This document shows positions 55,286 through 64,000 of a DNA stretch of 64,000 bases, one piece after another. The DNA is from Viridothelium virens (lineage: Eukaryota; Ascomycota; Dothideomycetes; Trypetheliales; Trypetheliaceae): positions 436,821-500,820 of the forward strand of contig ML991774.1 of the NCBI GenBank assembly GCA_010094025.1, in the 5' to 3' direction. The position numbers were made by a program, and so were the translations under genes. The notes under the pieces were generated by a model. It ran no database searches, had not been told where the DNA came from, and worked only from the letters and a program-made list of their open reading frames with translations. How positions within the stretch are numbered: position 1 is the stretch's first letter; every line of letters starts with the position of its first letter.

Positions 55286-56504
55286 ATGCATATCCAATCC
55301 ATTCCAATGTGTATGCTATGCTTTACTTCTAGACTTGACCATTATGTAGTCATTCCAAATAACATCGACAGGGGAGGGGAGTGGTAACAACTATGCCTAC
55401 CTTGTTGTCGATGATTCGTCTAAAGAAGCGGTCATAATTGATCCCGCCAATCCTCCTGAGTGAGTAAGCCAAGGCCTTTCTTTCAGGCATCAATGCTGTA
55501 TAAAATTCTAATTTCTAGATAGGGTCCTGCCAGTCCTGAAGGACCAAACCGCTTCTGACAATATTAAGCTTGGGAGCATCATAAATACCCACCAGTAGGC
55601 TGCTACGACAAAAGGCTAGACTCACGCTGACGCCGGCCTAATAGCCACCACGATCATGCTGGGGGAAACTCAGAAACAGTATGTATAGATTGTGCATTGT
55701 ACTACTGATTTCTAACATAGCCAAAGCTCAAGCATTACAGCCTTCCGGTCATTGGCGGCAAAGACTGTGATAAGGTTACCAAGACTCCGAACCATGGGGA
55801 GACTTTTTCCGTTGGCGATAAGATAAAGGTGAAGGCACTGCACACACCGTGCCATACTCAAGATAGCATCTGCTACTTCTTCGAGGATGGCAATGACCGG
55901 GCTGTCTTCACAGGAGACACGCTCTTCATCGGAGGTGCGGCAGATGCGCTCAGACCCATGTGATTCAAGTCGCTTATTGATAGAAAACCTCAGGATGCGG
56001 TCGCTTTTTCGAAGGCAATCCTCAGCAGATGCACAAGGCCTTGAATGAGACTCTCGCAGCTTTGCCGGACGATACGAAGGTCTATGTATGGCTTTCCCTG
56101 CTATGTGATCGTGGCTCTCATACTCTTTCAATAAGCTAATATGTTTTAGCCTGGCCATGAGTACACGAAAGGCAATGTTAAATTCGGTAAGACAGTACTT
56201 CAAAATGACAGCATCAAGAAATTAGAGGAATTCGCGAATAGCAACAAGGAAACCCAAGGAAAATTTACTATTGGTGATGAGAAAGTAGGTTCAGAGATGC
56301 AAGCGATAATAGAAGGGTAGAAGCTAAAGTTCCGAGCAGAATCACAATGTTTTCATGAGAGTTACCGTAAGTTTCGTGCTACTTTGATTACTGGGCCGGA
56401 TAGACATTGACATTCGATAGGATCCAAACATTCAGAAAGCAGTCGGCAAAAACGACCCGATAGATGTGATGGGAAAGCTTCGGGAAATGAAGAATGCATC
56501 TTGA
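55286..56504 (+). CDS. GLO2: Hydroxyacylglutathione hydrolase (glyoxalase II)
   Basis: Nine exons (55286-55310, 55372-55459, 55523-55594, 55645-55678, 55721-55934, 55994-56085, 56150-56284, 56340-56366, 56421-56504) give 256 residues, the standard length. The metallo-beta-lactamase-fold enzyme hydrolyses S-lactoylglutathione, completing methylglyoxal detoxification. The protein starts [20 protein letters not shown], and the metal motif THxHxDH reads THHHHDHAGG, built across intron 3. Further ligands are in [31 protein letters not shown] and YPGHEYT. The C-terminal [15 protein letters not shown] and [10 protein letters not shown] match the glutathione-binding domain. Eight introns of 42-64 bp, with exons of 25, 34 and 27 bp, explain why no open frame longer than a fragment appears. 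A mitochondrial leader upstream is not excluded. Confidence 0.93.
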
Positions 56505-56649
56505 TGGCATGTGGCATGAATGAGCCAGTCACCCAGATATGTATCAAACGATGTGTTTTGTATATATTATAGCGCACTTTCATATCAACACCACTCCACA
56601 ACATCCTTCAAGAAGCCAGTCTTTTCACCATCGTGGCCTAATTCACGAC

Positions 56650-58186
56650 TCAATTGCAACCTGCAGAGAAATCTTCTGCTCTGAATCCGTCTTGGTCGGG
56701 GTCAGTACTCCCGAAATGAAACGGCATGGTCTGTCTCGTTCTCTGGCCGCCAGTCTCAGCCGTTGGTGCGTGGACCCATGTCGTTGTTGACCTCTTGACC
56801 CCATCCTCCCCTATCCAGTCATGATGATCTCCTTCGTCGTCTTGGAAGTCGCGTGCCGTGAATCTCCGCGGTCCGGTTGCTGCCTCGTCGACCTTTTCCA
56901 CTCCCCTGGCAACGAACCAGTTACGCATTTTCTGGTCCTCGTCATCTCTACGTCCTGGTATGGCGCTTCCCGGTACTTCGACTAGCTGGCCTGAATTAGT
57001 TGTAGAAGGGACGAAGTGCCTGGGTGGTAGGACCTGGACGTCGATGACAGGCAGAATTCGGTGGTAATAATCATGAGTATGGACTTCGCGCGTGATGTGT
57101 TCTTTACGGATGTGGTGGACATCTTTGTGGATGGTCTCATGGGTAACAGCAGGGGCCCAACGAGTAGCCAGGGTCGTATCCTCACTGTCAGTAAGATCGA
57201 CAACCCCTTCTAATGATGGGGAGCTTTTCGTATTTTCTACGTGAAGCGAGCGCTTCTTAGACTTATCTAGAGGATGCCTTGACTGGTCTTGCATGCCTAT
57301 TTTTTGAGCTGGTTGCGAACGACTGTGCGCTGCTTTGTGCTCATCTCTAGCTGTCTCGTCGCAGGATGTTGGTCTGGATACGGTCTTACGTGACTCTTTA
57401 GAGTGGTCTCCTTCGAGCCTTTGGGAATGGTCCTTCCTGAAGGATGCTGGGTCACGCAGGTCCTTCAAATAACCTTCAGAAGCTAGAGAAGCATCCTGGC
57501 TCTGGACGTTGAGTATAGCTATAGAAAATTCAGTGAACGGCCAGCGACAAATTGGTAGAAATCATGACGGACACGTATCATGTGCGCTGTGCTGGAAGCC
57601 GTTGAGAGGTTTGCGAGCAACCATACGCTTCCTGCCTCGGTGTTCTACTGGATTTTGATCCGAATTTTTGTCATTTTCGTATCTAATGTATTCGGCATAT
57701 CGGTTTGCGATTCCATCTAGCGGTCTCCGCTCAGCTAAACAGAGACACATGTCACGTCAGTTCACCTCTAATCGATATCCAATAAAAATAGCGCAGCCGT
57801 CTTGGATAACTAGGAGTGCTATACTAACGCTGTTGACGCTGACCTCCAAGATCTAGTCGCTGGAAGTCTTGTGATAGGTTGACATCTTGGTACACTGGTG
57901 CTTGAGGATTTTCTATGGATTGTTTCTGGGGTGAATGGATTCCACTGTCGACTCGCGAATGCAAACCTGCCAATGTGAGTAGTTGTTGAGGGCTTCCAGT
58001 TTAAAGCTGCTGACCATTTCCACGGTCATGGTTTGCGTCAGGTGGTGGAGGTAGAGTAGAGACTGGAGTGTCATGGTTCGTCAGCCTTGCACCAGAATCA
58101 GACGAGCCTGAGAGACGTGAGGGCATGGGAGTATTCTCCTGATCGTGTTTTGGTCGATGAAATATCTTCTTTAGACGACGTTCCAT
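56650..58186 (-). CDS. APAVTHET-module protein, long form
   Basis: Four minus-strand exons (58186-58015, 57966-57829, 57734-57573, 57518-56650) give 446 residues. The N-terminal half is hydrophilic: MERRLKKIFHRPKHDQENTP, then ERRPLDGIANRYAEYIRYEN. At about residue 265 it has RWAPAVTHETIHKDVHHIRK, EHITREVHTHDYYHRILPVI and QVLPPRHFVP, a His-rich module shared with the gene at 59386. Towards the end, RNWFVARGVEKVDE and DDEGDHHDWIGEDGVKR are distinctive. I know no established function; small relatives are annotated as fungal allergen-like or stress proteins. The third intron (54 bp, donor GTCCGT) has several alternative AG sites, so residues around HDTSILNVQSQD may differ. The preceding intron is 94 bp. 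Confidence 0.75.
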
Positions 58187-59385
58187 TGCAAAAAATGAGA
58201 TATGGAACAACCGATAATCATTGGACCTACCTTATGACCTTAAGGTACATGAAGAGCTCAGCCAAAGAGACAGTCTAGACTGCCCATGTCATAGGTGCGA
58301 GCAGTGGCTTGTTCAGCCACTGATGCACATGAAAGATCGCGGTCGATCATGGAGAAGGATCTGCACGGGAAGGTAGGCGAGGAAGATCACCAAGACACTG
58401 TATCACTGCATTACTGTACGGTGGCACCTGAAAAAGCTTACTACGTGTGCGAACCATGATGCTGGACCGGCCCGGTCTTAGGTGCTCACAATCGTGATTG
58501 GACATGTTGCGCCGAAATCCAAATCAATGAGGTCTGATCTCATCCCCTCTCGTTTCCGGCGATGACGCACCGAGGCGACGGAAGCGATTAAGGTACGCTA
58601 AAACATCGGGCTACTGCGCAATCCTATCACAACCCCCTTCCCCATTTTTCTTTTCTCTCCTGTCACGACTACACCACTACCTACCCATCATAGGTAGGTA
58701 CTTAATGCATCTTACCGTACTGTGGCGCCAAGGTGCTACCACAACGTCCGGCTGGCTGAGAAGGTCCGAATGATAGACTCTTGCATCTTGGCGCCCTCTG
58801 TGTCCATGGAATCATTCGGAGAATCGTAATACGGCTCAGATGAGTTAGGTGAATTTCATTGCAGTGAGGCTCGACCTCTCGAGCGGAAGAGGACGATCTG
58901 AGATCAAACACGCTTGGGAAGCCGTCCCGTCGTTCCAGCCGCGGTCTGTGTTTGTACCGCGTCCTCAGCCACTCGTCCTTCCCGATATTTCACCCAGTCC
59001 AACCAATGGCGTCTCACAACTTGGCCAGTCAGAGGCTTCACAGTACTCCTGGAGAGGATCGTATCGAGGCTGGCGGAACGCGGCACCGTCATGTAGCATG
59101 TTTGGCTCAGCCATAGCCTCTCGATGTGGCTTTATCATTACGCATGATTGGGATGGTGCTTTGTGCGTCATGTCTGCCCCCATTATGGTCTTGGGCGTTG
59201 ATATCTTGGCTAGTACGATCACACCCACAGTGGCATCATTACGTATCTGCTAGCATTCAGGTATTAAAGCACCCAGTGTCTCCACGTCGAGGCTTGTAAT
59301 TTTCCACATTGAAGTTACTTCATCCTCCATTCCTAATCAGCTCGAACTTCTTCCAAGTTACAACACCAATATCACACAAACAGCA
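58187..59385. promoter_or_regulatory. Large divergent spacer between two related genes
   Basis: About 1.2 kb separates the start codons of the two APAVTHET-module genes, which point outward. A plus-strand frame at 58849-59253 (134 codons) has no similarity or splice support and I leave it out. The stretch contains an 8-bp inverted repeat at 58678-58700 and should hold both promoters. Confidence 0.45.
58678..58700. repeat. Inverted repeat, 8-bp arms
   Basis: TACCTACC at 58678-58685 is the exact reverse complement of GGTAGGTA at 58693-58700, with a 7-base loop. It lies in the divergent spacer; it may be a regulatory palindrome or a chance CT-rich match. Confidence 0.5.
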
Positions 59386-60083
59386 ATGGAAAAAGCAAAG
59401 AATGCTGTGAGTGAATTCTTGTCGAAGGGTGGCCACCACGATACCACTGTGCACGAGAAAGTTGCCCCTGCAGTCACACACGAAACTGTCAACAAGCAGC
59501 AACATGAGAACGTACAGACTGCGGTCGACAAGGAGATCCACCAAGATCACTACCACACATCAGTCCAGCCGATCGCACACCAGGAAGTCTTGCCTGAGCA
59601 GCATCACCACAACTTGGGTACCGTCGAACAACGCAGCTTCGAACATGGAAACGAGAACGACGTAAAGGCTCGTCTTGAGAAAGAGGCTGCCAGGTTTGCC
59701 GACAAGACTACGGAAGGCAAGACGCGTGAGACACAATCTGTCGCACCCGTCGTTGCTGGAGAGCATATCCATCATCACGTTCATGAAAACATTCAACCTG
59801 TCGTTCAAAAGGGTGAGTACTATCTACCAATCCATTGTTAAACTTCTAACAGCTCTCTACAGAGACTGTTGAGCCTCATGTCGTTCACACGGTCCAGCCC
59901 ATTCATGAGGTACACCACAACGCCGCCAACCACCACCAGACTTCTGCACTTCCTGCTGTTTCTATGGAAGACTTCAAGAAGCAGGGCGGTGTTCTCACAG
60001 GTCGCGAGGAGCGTTACGACGGATTTGAGGGCGAGCCGCGGTCTGTTGGGAATACACTCAATCAGAATTCCAACGTTGCTTGA
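59386..60083 (+). CDS. APAVTHET-module protein, short (allergen-like) form
   Basis: Two exons (59386-59812, 59863-60083) encode 215 residues. It starts MEKAKNAVSEFLSKGGHHDT and has repeated motifs VAPAVTHETVNKQQHENVQT, AVDKEIHQDHYHTSVQPI and HQEVLPEQHHHNLGT, then a second set APVVAGEHIHHHVHENIQPV and EPHVVHTVQPIHEVHHNAAN, closing with MEDFKKQGGVLTGREERYDG. The protein is unusually His-rich (clusters HHH, HHHVHE), acidic and Gln/Glu-rich, suggesting an extended helical or metal-binding protein. This family is widespread in ascomycetes and often annotated allergen. The N-terminus has no signal peptide. Intron: 50 bp, GTGAGT donor; a nearer AG at about 59852 is possible. It diverges from the larger relative at 56650-58186. 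Confidence 0.9.
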
Positions 60084-60640
60084 TCTATCCCGCATCAGTC
60101 ATGAAGTCTGTCCCGGTAAGACTGACTCTTTCATTTGTCTTTCATGTTCGCAAATGATAATCAGCATGACTTCACGCGATTCCAAGGTCAGAAGTAATAT
60201 CTTTGTATTATAGTACACCAAGTGAGCGCAAAAATGAAACGCGTCATGCATCATGAGAAGTTTTGAACCAATTCTATTCATTGATACATTGAAAATATCT
60301 TATTCTTCCATAAGCGCTAAAGGTGGAATACTCCAAAACAAATCAAAGATGATCCATGCGGAGGCTATTATATTAGAGCTTCTAGTCGTAGACAATATGC
60401 CAGTCCCGAAGAGCTTGAGGTCTGAGTGGTTGTAGTCTGTGCCCACAGAAGTTGAGTGGAAGATCACCAATCGCGTATCGTAGATGTCGGAAGAATCTCG
60501 GCTCTGCCCCACCTAGAGCTCTGCGGAACACGACGCTGTAGTAATACAGCTTCCTTGCAGATGACAGACGACAGAACACACTTGCTTACAGTCTATGATA
60601 CTTTCGCTCTGACGGCTCGAACTACCTTTCTCTTGCTTAA
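60084..60640. other. Spacer, nothing recognised
   Basis: The 557 bp contain only short frames without similarity. The first part should be the 3' UTR of the allergen-like gene and the last the promoter of the F-box gene. Confidence 0.4.
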
Positions 60641-61448
60641 ATGACCTCTATGTTGTTCCTTGAAGGGTTGCCTAACGAGATACTTGACCACATTTTGGGG
60701 TACCTCATCGGTCCCTTTTGCGGCAGACCGGGTGCCACTGGCCTGGATTGGCCAGACCCAGTTCCAAGCAGTAACAAATATGAATCTGCGGTAAACGTAC
60801 AACCTCTATTTCAGCTTGCCATGGTATCCCGTCATCTCAACACGCTTGTCGAAGATTTTTGCAGACGTTTACTTTTCCAGTACCAGAGTATCGGGCTGTT
60901 GAAATCGTCCAAAGACGGGGTAATTCACGCCACGAAGGGCTCGCGTCCTGTTGTGCAAATAGTAAGCAAACGAAAAGAGGCTCATCGTTGTGTTTGGGTG
61001 AAATGGAGTCGTCAGCACTGCGTCTTTTGCGGGAAGAAGAGCGTTCGACGAGCCGTATTCAATAATCAATTACGCTGCTGTCAAAGCTGTGATAGAAAAC
61101 GCTTCCCGGAAAAAATCGTGAGTTGAATCCAGGTCACTGTGTCTACCTGACATGGTTGCTAAATGCAGACAGACCATGACAGCAGCCATGAATCAGTTTG
61201 ATCTCAAGCGCCACCATCTCTTCAAACATGCTGTCTACCGAGGTGGATACTGGGAGTATGGCAGTCCAAACATCCGCTGTGCCGCCTACGACTGCCAAGG
61301 GGTCTTGACTCGTCTTTTCTTCCGATCAGATGTTGCTGAATTGGCACGGCGGGTCCACGGTGACTTTGACGCACACATGAGAGTCCGAGAGGAAAGGAGA
61401 CGAAAATTAGCAGAGAAAAAGCAGCATTACAGGGCATTAGGCTACTGA
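60641..61448 (+). CDS. F-box-like protein with Cys4 cluster
   Basis: Two exons (60641-61117, 61173-61448) encode 250 residues. The N-terminus MLFLEGLPNEILDHILGYLI is an F-box-like helix (LPxEIxxxILxYL), then FQLAMVSRHLNTLVEDFCRR continues the F-box fold. F-box proteins recruit substrates to SCF ubiquitin ligases. At about residues 133-153 there is HCVFCGKKSVRRAVFNNQLR, CCQSCDRKR, two CxxC pairs that look like a small zinc site. The C-terminal half, RHHLFKHAVYRGGYWEYGSP and NIRCAAYDCQGVLTRLFF, has a further Cys pair and a basic tail (RVREERRRKLAEKKQHYRAL). Combination of an F-box and a Cys cluster occurs in several fungal lineage-expanded families; no substrate is inferable. The intron is 55 bp and needs the second of two close AG sites to keep frame. 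Confidence 0.8.
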
Positions 61449-61874
61449 TCGGTGCCGCACCCTGAAGTTGAAGGCTTGTGGATTATGGTATTGCGTTGCA
61501 GGATATACCCCTTTCTTGGATAATCATCTGAATATTATCGAGTGGAGTGACATTATAAGATTTCGAATCAAGAATCAATCCACTCAAAAAAAAACAAAAA
61601 AAGTCTGTAACAACGTCCTACCGTGCAATGATCATACCCCTTCATGCCTGTTTGGTTTCAAACTCCTCTGGGTGCTTGCGGGCGCGCAAGGGTGGGGTGT
61701 TGGGTGTGTAAGCGTGTAATGCTGCCGGCCTATGCACAAAAGCGGATGCATCTGCACAATTTTGCAGATGAGATCACTGCCGCCGACATTCCTCAATGGT
61801 CCAGTCTCTTGTTCAATTACTCCCCACTTTTTGTCCTCTTCCACCTCATATCTCAGCTCCTGCGTCTGCTCAAC
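61449..61874. other. Spacer with A-run
   Basis: These 426 bp lie between the F-box gene and the next start. An A-rich stretch (about 61585-61602) and GC-rich runs are visible. The open frame of the next gene continues upstream from 61644, but no ATG better than that at 61875 lies in it apart from weak candidates. Confidence 0.4.
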
Positions 61875-63029
61875 ATGGTTCTAGACGATGCCACGAACAA
61901 TGCTCGGGACAATTGGGTAGATGACTCTTCCCCCTCAGCTGATTCCGATTCCTACTCCTCGAGTCCAAGTAATCCTTTGCTGAGCACCTACCGCATCGAC
62001 CTGGACAAGCTACCGCAGCCCTTCCGTTTTACAAGCGCTGCATCTCAGCAGCGGGCTATAGGATCGTCGTTGGAGAAATCGCTCGTAAGGTTTTCCAAAG
62101 AGATCAGACGACCTCTTTCTCGAGACGAAGCGGCGGCAATTTGCGAACTCGAGTGTAAAAGCCTTCGCACAACCAGCTATGGCATGCCCATCTTCACCGC
62201 CCTCGGCGCTGCTAGATGTTATCAAACCGCCGCCACCTTTCGATTTCCGCTCTATCAGCCAAATCCGGCAGCATTTCAGCCAGAGTCATTCTTCGGCATC
62301 GTCCGGGGTTCCGCTGCTAGAATATGCTGGCACGCCCTGCGTGCTGGATTCTACTGCAGCGTTGGCGGACTCGCAGGCACCTTCTTCATCGTCGCTCCCT
62401 ATGCCGCCTCGGTAGCTTCGGCCACGTTCATTGTAGATCCCAGGCTCCGGCAGTTCAACAAAGATATACTTCAGGCCAGGAAAGACAAGAGAGATGAGAT
62501 AATACGGATGACAGGGGCGCAGAAGACGGCAGCACCACAGCAAGATCAGGCTCAGTATCCGTCGATGGGAGGTGGTGGAACGAGGCGTGATCAGGACGAT
62601 GATATGTCCCCTACTGCAAGCGACTACTCTTTCTCAGGAGATGGCTACTCTGCTACCGATACAGGAACTATGAGCGACTCACAATCCCGCGCTAACGAAG
62701 AACAACGTTCATATCAATCGCAGTCGTTTGATTCTCCATCTTCCGACTCCTCGACTTCAAACAACAGTACAGCTGGCGGGTCTGCTTGGGATCGTATAAG
62801 AGCGCAGGCAGCAAGGAACAACCCTCCATCCGGTAGCCAGCGTGAGGCTACGTGGTCAAAAGTACGAGGGAATGGAAATAAAGCTACCAGAGATAATAGA
62901 ACAACGTCAGACTCTAGCGATAGCTTCTCCTTCTCAAATGCCGAGGAAGATCGGGCGCTGGCAAAGTCCGAGGCACAAAAGGAATTTGATGCCAGAATCG
63001 AGCGGGAAAGAAGAGGGAAGAACTTCTGA
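61875..63029 (+). CDS. Conserved-looking fungal membrane protein, unknown function
   Basis: A single exon; the ATG at 61875 gives 384 residues (MVLDDATNNARDNW). The frame is open from 61644, so an upstream start would add up to 77 residues. After a Ser-rich start, residues about 45-135 look folded: DLDKLPQPFRFTSAASQQRA, RPLSRDEAAAICELECKSL and TALGAARCYQTAATFRFPLY. Two adjacent hydrophobic segments follow (ICWHALRAGFYCSVGGLAGT and FFIVAPYAASVASATFIV), suggesting a hairpin in an organelle membrane. The C-terminal 170 residues are Ser/Gln/Asn-rich with KxKR-type basic residues, ending KEFDARIERERRGKN. I recognise no named family; a mitochondrial membrane role is only a guess. Confidence 0.7.
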   Translation: MVLDDATNNARDNWVDDSSPSADSDSYSSSPSNPLLSTYRIDLDKLPQPFRFTSAASQQRAIGSSLEKSLVRFSKEIRRPLSRDEAAAICELECKSLRTTSYGMPIFTALGAARCYQTAATFRFPLYQPNPAAFQPESFFGIVRGSAARICWHALRAGFYCSVGGLAGTFFIVAPYAASVASATFIVDPRLRQFNKDILQARKDKRDEIIRMTGAQKTAAPQQDQAQYPSMGGGGTRRDQDDDMSPTASDYSFSGDGYSATDTGTMSDSQSRANEEQRSYQSQSFDSPSSDSSTSNNSTAGGSAWDRIRAQAARNNPPSGSQREATWSKVRGNGNKATRDNRTTSDSSDSFSFSNAEEDRALAKSEAQKEFDARIERERRGKNF

Positions 63030-63791
63030 CCCACTGGATTATCAAGAGAGCAATCCTCGTGGCTGACCGGGCTTTATGCGCTGAGGACATCCATCGCAGT
63101 TAATTGATGTCTAGGGTACCTCAAGCAGTATCGTTGTGCTTAGGAGGATTATCCACATACAATTTAACATCAATCTGAAGGACACTAATATCTATTTGTG
63201 ATGGCACATGCGGAGCCTTACGATCTTTGCTATTGGTCGGCGTGCCGACGCAATTTCACATTCAGATGAGAGGGACATATCGTACACTGGTACCCTGCGA
63301 ATCATATCACACATGTGGCTTTCGGATAACGAGCGCCGAATGCATTGGTTAAGAATGAGCGCAAAAGGGTAGGACGTGTATGCCTGAGGTGCATTAGACT
63401 CTCAAATATAAAAAGCGGTGCAGCAAAACTTCATCTGCGCTCTCGTTGAACATCACGTATGTGATGAGTGAAATTACAGAGCGGATGACCCGGGAAGTCC
63501 TATGCATTGCGATTAGCCGTCATACACAAAGCTCCTTGCGCGTTCCGGTCCGAAGGGGTTGCATTGACAAGTGGAACAGCAACTCCCCCTTTGAGATCAA
63601 AGGGAGGCGCGAGCAGGCACGCGCACATGACATGTATTGCGCAATTGATATATAAGTAGCTATTCAGGTGCTACCTTCAATTAATTCAGTACCTAGCGAC
63701 CATCGAAGCAAAGATTTGACGCGTTAAATAAGGACAGGGTATCACAAGAAGTAGTGGTAGACGTAGCAAATAGGGATACGAATGCAGTTCT
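63030..63791. other. Gene-free spacer
   Basis: The 762 bp between two convergent genes have no supported frame (63446-63655 is a 69-codon shadow). It should hold the 3' UTRs. An AT-rich segment near 63640-63720 is visible. Confidence 0.4.
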
Positions 63792-64000
63792 TTATTCCAG
63801 GACACCGGCAGCCAGAGCCTCAAGATCCTCTAGAGTCTCAGGCTGTACATAGTCCGGAGCCCGTTTCTGACTTGCTTTGCCGCTTTCACCAGGCTCATCT
63901 TCAAACCATTTCCGTCGCTTTGGGGGTGGCTCCGCCGACTGTTCACGTTCATCAGGCTCGTCCATAGCCTCGGCATCAGCTAAGAAATTGGCAAAGGCAT
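63792..64000 (-). CDS. 3' end of a probable DEAD-box helicase (Dbp4-like)
   Basis: On the minus strand a frame enters from the window's right edge and stops at 63794-63792; the start and most of the gene lie outside. The visible 68 residues read AFANFLADAEAMDEPDERE, then PPPKRRKWFEDEPGESG and a final ETLEDLEALAAGVLE. This acidic/basic tail with KWFED and ETLEDLEALA resembles the C-terminus of fungal Dbp4 (Hca4), an RNA helicase in pre-rRNA processing. With only the tail visible, other nuclear proteins remain possible. Confidence 0.5.
   Translation of the reverse strand, partial: AFANFLADAEAMDEPDEREQSAEPPPKRRKWFEDEPGESGKASQKRAPDYVQPETLEDLEALAAGVLE

Noticed and set aside
58849-59253. 134-codon plus-strand frame in the divergent spacer
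   Set aside because: Overlaps equally long antisense frames, no similarity, no intron signals.

Overview
The window is nuclear DNA of a filamentous ascomycete (Pezizomycotina; Dothideomycetes is my guess, not proven). The evidence is the gene content (Zn(II)2Cys6 regulator, Spg1, UreD, AIM6, a Pezizomycotina-size TFIIIC subunit), short GT-AG introns of mostly 42-94 bp with CTAAC/CTGAC-like branch points, and dense genes on both strands. I found no rRNA, tRNA, CRISPR, intact transposon or virus-like element. Coordinates of spliced genes run from start codon to stop codon. Exon joins come from reading frame, splice signals and family similarity remembered by eye; no alignment was run.

Left part (1-19.7 kb): a truncated SUN-domain gene, a repeat-bearing spacer, a Zn2Cys6 transcription factor, acetoacetyl-CoA synthetase and the serine palmitoyltransferase subunit LCB2 (these two diverge from one spacer), a 2-kb gene-free stretch, an uncharacterised disordered protein, triosephosphate isomerase, mitoribosomal protein mL43, U1-70K with an RGG tail, and the septation GTPase Spg1.

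Middle part (20-43.5 kb): ribosome-assembly WD protein Rrb1, a strand-ambiguous stretch, GPI de-N-acetylase, a four-helix membrane protein, adaptor-binding Irc6, SmD3, cardiolipin-pathway phosphatase Gep4, the PCNA unloader Elg1, the t-UTP Utp8 and the very large TFIIIC B-block subunit Tfc3. Most are housekeeping nuclear or organellar functions, arranged as divergent pairs with short shared promoters and convergent pairs with 3' gaps as small as 69-86 bp.

Right part (43.8-64 kb): ADE2, AIM6, a basic nucleolar-type protein, urease accessory UreD, cohesin Scc3, glyoxalase II with eight introns, a divergent pair of related APAVTHET-module proteins, an F-box/Cys-cluster protein, an uncharacterised membrane protein and the 3' end of a probable DEAD-box helicase (Dbp4-like).

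There is no obvious novel gene cluster. The most noteworthy observations are two PCNA-interaction (PIP) motifs in Elg1, one inside the AAA+ core; the divergent pair of related His-rich proteins; several conserved-looking but unnamed proteins; and a coding-like region at 21.9-22.6 kb whose strand and frame I could not resolve.
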